A program made the translations under genes and the position numbers. The notes beneath the pieces are model-generated. The model did not search any database, had not been told where the DNA came from, and saw nothing but the letters and a program-made list of their open reading frames with translations. From Bacillota bacterium (GTDB lineage: Bacteria > Bacillota > Clostridia > Oscillospirales > Ruminococcaceae): a stretch of 20,587 bases of DNA. The stretch is from assembly GCA_023396215.1 (NCBI GenBank), contig JAEWWW010000045.1:1-20587 (forward strand), given 5' to 3'. Shown in pieces: positions 1 through 7,459 of the stretch (within the stretch, counting starts at the first letter, position 1; every line of letters starts with the position of its first letter).

Positions 1-90
1 CACCACCCCTTTCCAAGCTGGCGCAAAAATCTCTTTGTGGCGGCTTTATTTGCTGTACACCTTTTTCTTCCCTAAAAAAATTTGCTCTTT

Positions 91-207
91 TTCTCAAAAA
101 GGACTTGACTTTTTATTTACAGGCTCCATCAATAGCTTTTGCCGATAAAACCGAAAGATGCAAACGCCGCAGCTTTTCCTTGGTAAAAAACCGTTCCTTT
201 TTGAGAA
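91..207. repeat. 13-bp perfect inverted repeat enclosing a 91-nt gene-free segment
   Basis: The 13-mer TTCTCAAAAAGGA at 91-103 recurs as its exact reverse complement at 195-207. The segment between them has no convincing ORF; it is AT-rich with one GC-richer patch around 140-175. It lies just upstream of the promoter of the small-peptide gene. It could be the closing stem of a structured RNA, a tiny non-autonomous element, or chance in A/T-rich sequence. I cannot decide between these from one copy. Confidence 0.4.
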
Positions 208-224
208 TGTTTACAATTTGTTCA

Positions 225-253
225 TTGCTATAATTATACCAATCGAGTATAAT
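225..253 (+). promoter_or_regulatory. Predicted sigma-A promoter of the small-peptide gene
   Basis: TTGCTA (225-230) and a perfect TATAAT (248-253) are separated by 17 bp. Transcription would begin near 260, giving a leader of about 20 nt that already contains the AGGAGG ribosome binding site at 265-270. A second perfect TATAAT at 229-234 lacks a well-spaced -35 (TTTACA at 210-215 is only 13 bp away). Confidence 0.6.
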
Positions 254-278
254 TAAGAAAACTTAGGAGGTGCACATC

Positions 279-416
279 ATGGAAGAAAGAACAAACCGCA
301 ACCAACCCAATAAGCTGCCCGCCGAAAAAGAACTGCTTACCCAAAACAGCCTGACGCAGGAAGAAGGCTTCTGCTCGGCAGAATTTTCTTCCGGCTGCAT
401 CTTTGACGAGGAATAA
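279..416 (+). CDS. Small peptide of unknown function (45 aa), two Cys near the C-terminus
   Basis: The start is an ATG eight bases after a perfect AGGAGG (265-270), and the stop is TAA. I do not recognise the family. The first 30 residues are charged and hydrophilic, rich in Asn, Gln, Lys and Glu. The last 15 run F-C-S-A-E-F-S-S-G-C-I-F-D-E-E, with Cys32 and Cys40 seven residues apart and an acidic end. There is no signal peptide or membrane segment. Its own promoter, strong SD and a terminator at 498-524 make it a stand-alone unit and argue that it is real despite its size. The hydrophilic-leader plus Cys/Ser-rich C-terminus layout resembles RiPP precursors, but no maturation enzyme, protease or exporter is visible in this window, so that reading is speculative. 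Alternatives are a small metal- or redox-responsive peptide, or a species-specific orphan. Confidence 0.65.
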   Translation: MEERTNRNQPNKLPAEKELLTQNSLTQEEGFCSAEFSSGCIFDEE

Positions 417-497
417 GGCAGCAGCCCCGGGCAGGCCCCTTCAAACGCCGTAGTCCAAAAGCCCCAAAAGCTCTGGGGCAGCGTTCATGGCAAAGCT

Positions 498-524
498 AAA
501 ACCCGCCCAAATCAGGCGGGTTTT
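498..524. terminator. Bidirectional terminator between the small-peptide gene and bioY
   Basis: AAAACCCGCC (498-507) pairs with GGCGGGTTTT (515-524) around a 7-nt loop, giving a 10-bp stem with A-rich and T-rich ends. It sits between the convergent small-peptide gene (stop at 416) and bioY (stop at 558-560), so it can serve both. A weaker GC hairpin at 461-479 (GCCCCA/TGGGGC) has no T-tract. Confidence 0.75.
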
Positions 525-557
525 CTGTATCAGGGGCTATATCAGGCCAACCGGCCC

Positions 558-1100
558 CTATTGGGCGCGCAGGGCGGCCAGCGGCTTTGCGAGGGCGATG
601 GTCAGCAGCCCGGCAAGAAAAATCTTCACAAGGTCAAACGCCACAAAGGGCAGAACCCCTGCCGCCAGCGCCTCGATAAAGCTCATCTTGGTCAGGTAAG
701 CGAGCCAGGCGGTACCCATCAGGTAGCAAACCGCAAGCCCCGCCACCATCGACACAATAAGGATAGGCAGGCTGCGGTTGCCCAGCTTTTCAAGCAGCAG
801 AGCGGTGAGAAAGGCCGCAAACAGGTAAGAGAAAATGTAGCCGCCGGTGGGGCCAAAGAGCTTGGCCGGGCCGCCGGCAAAGCCGCTGAAAACCGGCAGG
901 CCGATCAGCCCCAGCAGCAGGTACACCGTCTGCGCCAGCAGGGCCGATTGCTTATCCAGCAGGGTTCCGCAGAGCAGCACCGCCACAATGGCCAGCGAAA
1001 AGGGGATAGGCGTAAAGGGGAGAGGGATGATAATCTGGGCGCAGACGGCGGTCACGGCAGCCATCAGGGCGACGCGGGTTAAACGGTTGAGCTTTTTCAT
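558..1100 (-). CDS. bioY: BioY, biotin-specific S component of an ECF transporter
   Basis: This is the membrane subunit that binds biotin for uptake. The 180-residue length and about six hydrophobic segments fit the family. The BioY signature is clear at residues 67-88: a GLPVFSG start, a GG pair and a GPTGGY end. The ATG has a purine-rich GGAAG SD just upstream and lies two bases after the birA stop, so the two genes are almost certainly one transcript. No ECF ATPases (EcfA/A') or EcfT are in the window; BioY would use shared energising modules encoded elsewhere (known for group II ECF systems) or act alone. Co-transcription with birA and the operator at 2177-2210 predict repression when biotin is plentiful. 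Confidence 0.95.
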   Translation of the reverse strand: MKKLNRLTRVALMAAVTAVCAQIIIPLPFTPIPFSLAIVAVLLCGTLLDKQSALLAQTVYLLLGLIGLPVFSGFAGGPAKLFGPTGGYIFSYLFAAFLTALLLEKLGNRSLPILIVSMVAGLAVCYLMGTAWLAYLTKMSFIEALAAGVLPFVAFDLVKIFLAGLLTIALAKPLAALRAQ

Positions 1101-1102
1101 AG

Positions 1103-2104
1103 TTACTTCCTTTCGTCGGTCGGTAGCCCGGCGGGCAGCACGCTTACCTCGCCGTAGGTCAGTGTTCGTCTGGCGCCGCTGCCGTCCTCGATGATAAGCC
1201 CGGCCTGCCCGTCAATATCAATGGCGGTAAAAACCTCCTCGGGGTTGCCGGTGGAGAGGCGGATTTTCTGCCCCTTCAGGCTAAGGCGGCGGCTGTACTC
1301 GGCCAGTATATCGGCCTGCTGCCCCTGTACATCCCGGTAAAAGCCCTCCAGATGGTTCAGCACGGCGGCAATCAGGCGGTTGCGCAGGTTGCGTGCGCCG
1401 CAGATTTCATACAGCGTGGTGGCTATACTGTTCAGCTCGGGAGGGAGCGCAAGCCCCGGCCCGCCGGTGTTGATGCCGATGCCCACAATCATATAATCCA
1501 GCCTGCTGCCCTCCAACTGGAGCGAGGCCTCGGTCAGAATGCCGCAGAGCTTCTTTCCCTGATACAGCAGGTCGTTCACCCACTTAATTGAGAGCGCCAC
1601 CCCGGCTACCTCCTCCACCGCGCGGCAGACGCAGACAGCGGTGGCAGCGGTAAACAGGGCGCAGTCGGCGGCGGGGGCCTCGGGACGCAGCAGCACGCTC
1701 ATATAGATGCCGCTGCCGGGCGGCGAATGAAACTGCCGCCCAAGGCGGCCCTTGCCCTGTGTCTGCCGGTCGGCAACCACCACAAGCCCCTCGGGCGCGC
1801 CCTGTTGTGCCGCCAGCCGCAGATGGTTGTTGGTGGAATCCACCGTTTCAAGCAGCTCAAGCTGCTGGCCCAGCGTCCGGGTTTGCAGCCCGCGCTCGAT
1901 GGCCGGCTTGGAGAGCAGGTCGTTGTCGCTGTTCAGGCTGTAGCCGCCCCCCGGCGTCGAGCCTATCTCATACCCCTGCGCCCGCAGGGCGTTCACGGTC
2001 TTCCAGACGGCGGTGCGCGAAACCCCAAGGGCTTTGCTGATTTCTCCCCCCGATACGGTGGGGTTTTGCTCCAGCAGGGCCAATATCTTTTCTTTCACAG
2101 GCAT
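1103..2104 (-). CDS. birA: BirA, bifunctional biotin-protein ligase and biotin operon repressor
   Basis: The enzyme activates biotin to biotinyl-5'-AMP and attaches it to carboxyl-carrier proteins; the adenylate-bound form represses transcription. At 333 aa it is the long, regulatory class. A winged helix-turn-helix occupies residues 1-60 (SGGEISKALGVSRTAVWK core). The catalytic domain follows with the biotinyl-AMP loop QGKGRLGR at 116-123, KWVNDL at 174-179, GKKLCGILTE at 183-192 and VGIGIN at 207-212, and a C-terminal SH3-like domain ends the protein. The start is fixed by homology of the N-terminal helix; the SD-like AAGGGG is only about three bases away, so translation may be modest. It is followed by bioY after two bases. 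Family-level confidence is very high; autorepression is inferred from the operator. Confidence 0.96.
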   Translation of the reverse strand: MPVKEKILALLEQNPTVSGGEISKALGVSRTAVWKTVNALRAQGYEIGSTPGGGYSLNSDNDLLSKPAIERGLQTRTLGQQLELLETVDSTNNHLRLAAQQGAPEGLVVVADRQTQGKGRLGRQFHSPPGSGIYMSVLLRPEAPAADCALFTAATAVCVCRAVEEVAGVALSIKWVNDLLYQGKKLCGILTEASLQLEGSRLDYMIVGIGINTGGPGLALPPELNSIATTLYEICGARNLRNRLIAAVLNHLEGFYRDVQGQQADILAEYSRRLSLKGQKIRLSTGNPEEVFTAIDIDGQAGLIIEDGSGARRTLTYGEVSVLPAGLPTDERK

Positions 2105-2155
2105 TTACCCCTTATCTGCCACGGCGGCGGTTTGGCTTGGGTCACTTTTAAAGGC

Positions 2156-2184
2156 ATCATACCACAGCATCGCCCCATCGTCAA
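2156..2184 (-). promoter_or_regulatory. birA-bioY promoter (minus strand)
   Basis: Read on the minus strand, TTGACG (2179-2184) and TATGAT (2156-2161) are separated by exactly 17 bp, close to the sigma-A consensus. The predicted start near 2149 leaves a leader of about 45 nt before the birA ATG at 2104. Confidence 0.75.
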
Positions 2185-2210
2185 CTTGAAAATTTATTTT
2201 GGTTGACAAT
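2177..2210. promoter_or_regulatory. BirA operator
   Basis: The half-sites ATCGTCAAC (2177-2185) and GTTGACAAT (2202-2210) are inverted repeats matching at 8 of 9 positions and separated by 16 bp. The known Gram-positive BirA box has the form TTGTTAAC-N14-16-GTTAACAA, so both half-site sequence and spacing agree. The left half-site covers the birA -35 hexamer (2179-2184), so bound BirA should exclude RNA polymerase. Assignment is by resemblance plus position. Confidence 0.75.
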
Positions 2211-2285
2211 TCCCGGCCAGCCAGCCGCTCCGCCGGGAGCCGCGACTCACTTATGCCGGATTTTACATTCATTTACAGTTAAGAC

Positions 2286-2313
2286 TTGCTATTTTGTTAA
2301 AAATGAGTAAAAT
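2286..2313 (+). promoter_or_regulatory. Predicted promoter of the nitroreductase gene
   Basis: TTGCTA (2286-2291) and TAAAAT (2308-2313) are spaced by 16 bp in a strongly AT-rich patch. Transcription from about 2320 would give a leader of about 120 nt before the ATG at 2442. The sequence just downstream contains repeated TTAACA half-sites (2324-2329 and 2340-2345), a possible operator. Confidence 0.5.
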
Positions 2314-2441
2314 GTTATTAAAATTAACAATCAGAACTATTAACATCAGCAAACTTAAGGTGGAGAGGGCCCACATGGCTGATTGCCCCTTATATCCGCT
2401 TTAAATGACCGGTGGCCCTTTACCATAAGGAGGAATAAACA
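2314..2441 (+). promoter_or_regulatory. 5' leader of the nitroreductase gene with two tiny ORFs and a hairpin
   Basis: An ATG at 2375 lies nine bases after AAGGTGGAG and opens a 9-codon frame (M-A-D-C-P-L-Y-P-L, stop at 2402-2404). The next codon is another ATG (2405), opening a 7-codon frame (M-T-G-G-P-L-P). AGGGCC (2366-2371) can pair with GGCCCT (2414-2419), enclosing the first frame. This could be a translated leader affecting the SD AAGGAGG at 2427-2433, but such short frames also arise by chance. Confidence 0.25.
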
Positions 2442-3041
2442 ATGAACAACACTTTTTTAGATGCAGTAAAACACCGCAGGTCAATCTATGACCTCGGCAA
2501 AGAGGTAACCCTCTCGCAGGATGCAATTGTAGGCATTGTCCAGCAGGCGGTGCAGCACGCCCCCACAGCCTTTCATTCGCAGGGCCCCCGGGCGGTGGTG
2601 CTGTTTGACCGGCAGCATCAGGCCCTTTGGGATATCGTCAAAGAGGCGCTGCGCAAGGTTGTGCCCGCCGAAGGCTTTGCCGCCACCGAGGAAAAAATCG
2701 ACGCCTTTGCCCGCGGCTACGGCACCGTCCTGTTTTTTGACGACCAGCCGACGGTGCAGAACCTGCAAAAAAGCTTTCCCCTTTACAGCGAAAACTTTCC
2801 CCTTTGGGCCACACAGGCCTCCGGCATGGCCCAGCACACCGTTTGGGTGGCGCTGGAGGATGCCGGTTTGGGTGCAAGCCTGCAGCACTACAACCCCCTG
2901 ATTGACGACGAGGTGCGCAAGCAGTGGAACCTGCCCGAGGGCTGGAAGCTGATGTCTCAGATGCCCTTCGGCTCGGTTGGCTCGCCGGCGGGGGAGAAAG
3001 ACTTTATGCCCATCGGGGAGCGGGTCAGGGTTTTCAAATAA
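2442..3041 (+). CDS. Nitroreductase-family FMN oxidoreductase, Frm2/Hbn1/CinD-like
   Basis: This is a soluble flavoprotein of the small nitroreductase fold, 199 aa, as usual for the Frm2/Hbn1 subgroup, which also includes the copper-induced CinD of Lactococcus. The N-terminal KHRRSIYDL (residues 10-18) is the FMN-phosphate-binding start of the family. The middle part with FFDDQ and the FPLWATQASGMAQHTVWVALED stretch, and the GS-G-P-A-GEKDF end, are typical of this subgroup. Members reduce nitro compounds or quinones with NAD(P)H and often respond to oxidative or metal stress; the physiological substrate here cannot be read from sequence. The ATG has an excellent SD (AAGGAGG at 2427-2433). The diguanylate cyclase gene starts 84 bp downstream with no terminator between, so the two may share a transcript. 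Confidence 0.88.
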   Translation: MNNTFLDAVKHRRSIYDLGKEVTLSQDAIVGIVQQAVQHAPTAFHSQGPRAVVLFDRQHQALWDIVKEALRKVVPAEGFAATEEKIDAFARGYGTVLFFDDQPTVQNLQKSFPLYSENFPLWATQASGMAQHTVWVALEDAGLGASLQHYNPLIDDEVRKQWNLPEGWKLMSQMPFGSVGSPAGEKDFMPIGERVRVFK

Positions 3042-3125
3042 CCCGGGCTTTTGGCCTGCCAAGCCAAACGCAACAGCCGACCCTGCTCTCTGCCGAATAA
3101 ATCACTGTTCTTAGAGTTGGTGTGT

Positions 3126-4625
3126 ATGAAACCTTTGCTGAAATCATCTGTTAAATCAATAACAAGCATGCTGATTACCCCGCCTGTTTCTGATAAAGCC
3201 GAGTTTGAGCGCAGCAATAACCTCACGGCTCTGCAAAGAATTCGCATGCTTTCCACCCTTGCCTTTATCCTGTGCGGCGCGGCGGTGCTTGTGCTGCTGC
3301 CCCTGTGGGTGGCAGAGCCGCAGCGGTGGCTGGCGCCGCTCACGATACAGGGCGCCATCCTGCTGTCCGCCGTGCTGCTGTTTTCAGGCTCGGGGTGGAT
3401 ACTGGCAAGGCCATACCACCAGCATCTGGCCAAAATCATGCTGCACACCTGTATGGTGGCGCTGATGACCCTCTGCCTTGCGGGCTCGCTGATGCGCCTG
3501 CACCACGGCCAGGATATCTACCTTTTCATCACGCTGCTGCTGTTTTTTTGCTTTATCTGCCCCTTTCGCCCAGCCGTATCGCTGACCTACCTTGCGGTGG
3601 GCGGCTGCGTGTTTTTCTGGGGGCTGGCCTATATCAACATCACCCCCGGCGACCGGCAGGCACTCATTTTGAATGTGAGCGTCACCATGGCGGTCATCTG
3701 GGTCATTTCCATCTCGCTTTACCGCGGCGCCGTTGCCGATTTTATCACCCGCATCAGGCTTCGGGAAAGAGAGCGTGCCTTTCGCAAAATGTTTCTTTTC
3801 AACCCCCAGCCCCTTATGGTCATCAACCTTGAGGATGGCCGGGTGGTGCTTGCCAACTCCAACGCCCGCCTGCTTTACGGCATCCCCTACGACGAGCTGC
3901 CCACCCTCTATGCGGGCGATTTCTTTGCCCGGCCGGAGGATTGGGAGGAGATGTACGCCAAGGTGCGGCAGACCGGCACCCTTCACAACCATGTGACCGA
4001 GCATATTGCGGCCACCGGCCAGCATAAATGGGTGATGGTCGGCCTCGAGATGATGGATTACGACGGTCAGGAGGCGCTGCTCTGCGAGGTGGCCGACGTC
4101 ACCGAGCTTAAGCGGCAGGAAAAAGTGCTGGCCGACGATGCCTACACCGACGCACTCACCGGCGCGATGAACCGCCGCCGCGGCATGGAGCTGGCCTCCG
4201 AGCTGGTGGCGCAGGTTCAGGAAAAAGGCGGCTGCTTCACCCTGTGCTTTTTAGACCTGAACGGGCTGAAAAAGGTCAACGACTGCTTCGGCCACATGGA
4301 GGGGGATTTCTTCATCCGCACCGTTTGTGGCGTCATCGAAGAGGAAATCGACCGGGCAGACCTGTTTTTCCGCTACGGCGGCGACGAATTTATCATCCTC
4401 TTTCCGGGCATCACCGCCGAGGAGGCTCAGATGACCTGCGACCGCATGAAGCGGCGGCTTGACCGCCTCAACCGGCAGCGGCTTTGCGCCTACAACCTGA
4501 GCATCAGCACCGGGCTGTGCAGCTTCTATAAGGGGGACAGGCTCAGTCTGGAGGAGATCATCCGGCAGGCCGATCAGGAGATGTATAAAGAAAAGGAGCT
4601 TGCGGGCGACCGCTGCCCGGTATAG
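3126..4625 (+). CDS. Membrane-bound PAS-GGDEF diguanylate cyclase
   Basis: Predicted to make c-di-GMP from two GTP. From the ATG at 3126 the protein is 499 aa. About six hydrophobic segments lie between residues 42 and 198, a PAS domain at about 222-330 (FNPQPLMVINLEDGRVVLANSNA region), and a GGDEF domain at about 338-495. The active loop is intact: RYGGDEF, with GGDEF at 418-422, and DALTGAMNRR at 342-351 marks the domain start. The allosteric inhibitory I-site is not canonical: where RxxD is expected (409-412) the sequence is D-R-A-D, so product inhibition may be weak. No candidate start has a good SD. ATG 3126 is chosen because upstream in-frame starts are non-ATG; 3168 is an alternative. 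The signal sensed by the membrane part is unknown. Confidence 0.9.
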   Translation: MKPLLKSSVKSITSMLITPPVSDKAEFERSNNLTALQRIRMLSTLAFILCGAAVLVLLPLWVAEPQRWLAPLTIQGAILLSAVLLFSGSGWILARPYHQHLAKIMLHTCMVALMTLCLAGSLMRLHHGQDIYLFITLLLFFCFICPFRPAVSLTYLAVGGCVFFWGLAYINITPGDRQALILNVSVTMAVIWVISISLYRGAVADFITRIRLRERERAFRKMFLFNPQPLMVINLEDGRVVLANSNARLLYGIPYDELPTLYAGDFFARPEDWEEMYAKVRQTGTLHNHVTEHIAATGQHKWVMVGLEMMDYDGQEALLCEVADVTELKRQEKVLADDAYTDALTGAMNRRRGMELASELVAQVQEKGGCFTLCFLDLNGLKKVNDCFGHMEGDFFIRTVCGVIEEEIDRADLFFRYGGDEFIILFPGITAEEAQMTCDRMKRRLDRLNRQRLCAYNLSISTGLCSFYKGDRLSLEEIIRQADQEMYKEKELAGDRCPV

Positions 4626-4660
4626 CAGGCTCTGCATTATAATAAAGACCGACAAAACGC

Positions 4661-4700
4661 AAACCCGCCACGGGCTTTATTGCCCGTGGCGGGTTTTTAA
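4661..4700. terminator. Strong intrinsic terminator after the diguanylate cyclase gene
   Basis: AAACCCGCCACGGGC (4661-4675) pairs perfectly with 4682-4696 around a TTTATT loop, a 15-bp stem followed by further Ts. On the minus strand the same hairpin ends in TTT, so it may also stop glmS transcripts arriving from the right. Confidence 0.9.
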
Positions 4701-5008
4701 GCAGGGGATGATACCTTATCATTATCCCAATCACAGGATGGTCCGGCACCATCCCTTACAGCGGCCGGTGCTTACCACCGGCCTGTTCCTCCGAAACCAC
4801 CCTGCCGCCATGCGCCGCCCACAAAGAAGGGCCCCGGCAGGGGGCGGATATCACCGCTTCGCCTGAAGCCATAGCCGCAGACGAATCCCGGACAGTCGGT
4901 ATGTACCGGCGGGCCGGATGAGCGCCGCCCCCCGCGCCGGCTGCCGCAGACAGCCATCACAGGGGCAGGTGCCCGCATCCAAAGATGCCGCCCGGCAGTT
5001 TTCGGCGG
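4701..5008. other. Gene-free spacer between diguanylate cyclase and glmS, with short hairpins
   Basis: About 300 bases with no convincing gene; open frames here lack an SD and read as GC-driven noise. Two perfect short hairpins stand out: GGATGGT/ACCATCC (4736-4742 with 4748-4754, loop CCGGC) and GGCCGGTG/CACCGGCC (4763-4770 with 4776-4783, loop CTTAC). Neither is followed by a T-tract. I see no clear separate terminator immediately after glmS. Confidence 0.5.
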
Positions 5009-6829
<1,821 letters not shown>

Positions 6830-6944
6830 ATGTTCAATATTCTCCAGTTCATAATAATGGCGGGCGGCGCGGCCCCGCGCCATGAGGGCAGGGCAGGGGC
6901 GCCCGGTAAAAGTCGGTTGTTCTGCTTCCTCTTTCATACGATAT

Positions 6945-7078
6945 TGTCACACGGTTGCCCGTGGATTTGGCCGTAATCTAACGTCCCGAGGAGAATGGAA
7001 CGGGGAGGTACCCGCCGAATGCTCGAATTTCCTCCCACCTCGTCAACCGCCGGTTATCCCCGGCGGTGCATGGCGCTT
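6945..7078 (-). ncRNA. glmS ribozyme (glucosamine-6-phosphate-activated self-cleaving RNA)
   Basis: The minus strand carries the conserved glmS ribozyme features in order. First is the cleavage motif A/GCGCC, with A-1 at 7077 and G+1 at 7076. Next is a perfect P1 hairpin (CCGCCGG/CCGGCGG, 7060-7066 with 7047-7053), then TTGACGAGGTGGG, a short stem, TTCGGCGGGT and CTCCC. It lies directly upstream of glmS, about 115 bases from the start codon. When glucosamine-6-phosphate accumulates it acts as the catalytic cofactor, and the RNA cleaves itself at its 5' edge; the downstream glmS message is then degraded (known for this class). The 5' edge is firm; the 3' edge, including P3/P4, is estimated. 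Confidence 0.92.
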
Positions 7079-7179
7079 TTCACGTTGCAGGATATCCTTC
7101 TCACCCCCTTAAGCTGTGTTGTGTAATATACCGGCCTCCAACACCCCCTTCGTGGTGGTACCGCTTGCTTTCAAAGCTG

Positions 7180-7207
7180 ACAGGTTGTATAATTTTATAC
7201 AACCTGT
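7180..7207. repeat. 28-bp perfect palindrome at the start of the glmS leader
   Basis: The arms ACAGGTTGTATAAT and ATTATACAACCTGT are exact reverse complements meeting at the centre (7180-7193 and 7194-7207). It lies just downstream of the predicted glmS promoter and about 100 bases upstream of the ribozyme cleavage site. As RNA it would form a stable hairpin near the 5' end of the uncleaved transcript; as DNA it could be an operator. No T-tract follows on the minus strand, so it is not an obvious terminator. Confidence 0.7.
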
Positions 7208-7216
7208 GTCTTTAAC

Positions 7217-7246
7217 AGTATAGCAGATTTTTCAAAGAATGCTACA
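7217..7246 (-). promoter_or_regulatory. Predicted glmS promoter (extended -10)
   Basis: On the minus strand TATACT (7217-7222) is preceded by TGC, an extended -10 element. The -35 region is poor (TGTAGC at 7241-7246, 18-bp spacing). The predicted start near 7210 places the 28-bp palindrome at the very 5' end of the message. Confidence 0.45.
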
Positions 7247-7371
7247 GTTTTTTTACTTTTTTTGAGGGCAAAAATAACTTTTATTTTTGGGCCGGACGGG
7301 GGCGGCGGGCAGCCCCGCGCCGCCATAACCTTGTGGATGCAGAAAGCCCTATATCCGGCGGCTATTCAAAC

Positions 7372-7418
7372 AAAAACACCCCTTGCTCCTGCCGGTTCAG
7401 GGCAAAAGCAAGGGGCGT
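7372..7418 (-). terminator. Terminator of murC
   Basis: On the minus strand AGCAAGGGG (from 7379-7387) closes a stem with CCCCTTGCT (from 7407-7415), with an inner CCTG/CAGG helix. It is followed by TGTTTTTG, a clear T-tract. It separates murC from the glmS unit on the same strand. Confidence 0.8.
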
Positions 7419-7459
7419 TCCACAGTGAAATCAGCAGCAGAGCAGCCGTCATGCAGCTA

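Noticed and set aside
108..190. Possible c-di-GMP-I (GEMM) riboswitch from ACCGAAAG and GCAAACGCC fragments
   Set aside because: The conserved GGACGCAAAGC block and paired helices are missing, and the segment lies upstream of the predicted promoter of the next gene.
2294..2330. Second BirA or Rex site from TTGTTAA...TTAACAA upstream of the nitroreductase
   Set aside because: The gap is 23 bp, too long for a BirA box (14-16), and the inner ATGTTAT-N5-TTAACAA is off the usual Rex spacing and matches only partly.
4772..4978. Minus-strand 68-codon frame, Gly/Arg-rich
   Set aside because: No SD, biased composition expected from GC-rich non-coding DNA, and no recognisable motif.
6830..6937. 36-codon N-terminal extension of GlmS
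   Set aside because: It would bury the catalytic Cys2, lacks homology and runs up to the ribozyme's 3' edge; the start at 6829 gives the family length.
7150..7165. T-box-like core TGGTACCGC on the plus strand
   Set aside because: No plus-strand gene follows, and the sequence where a Stem I would lie is the complement of the glmS ribozyme. GGTACC is itself palindromic, so chance is likely.
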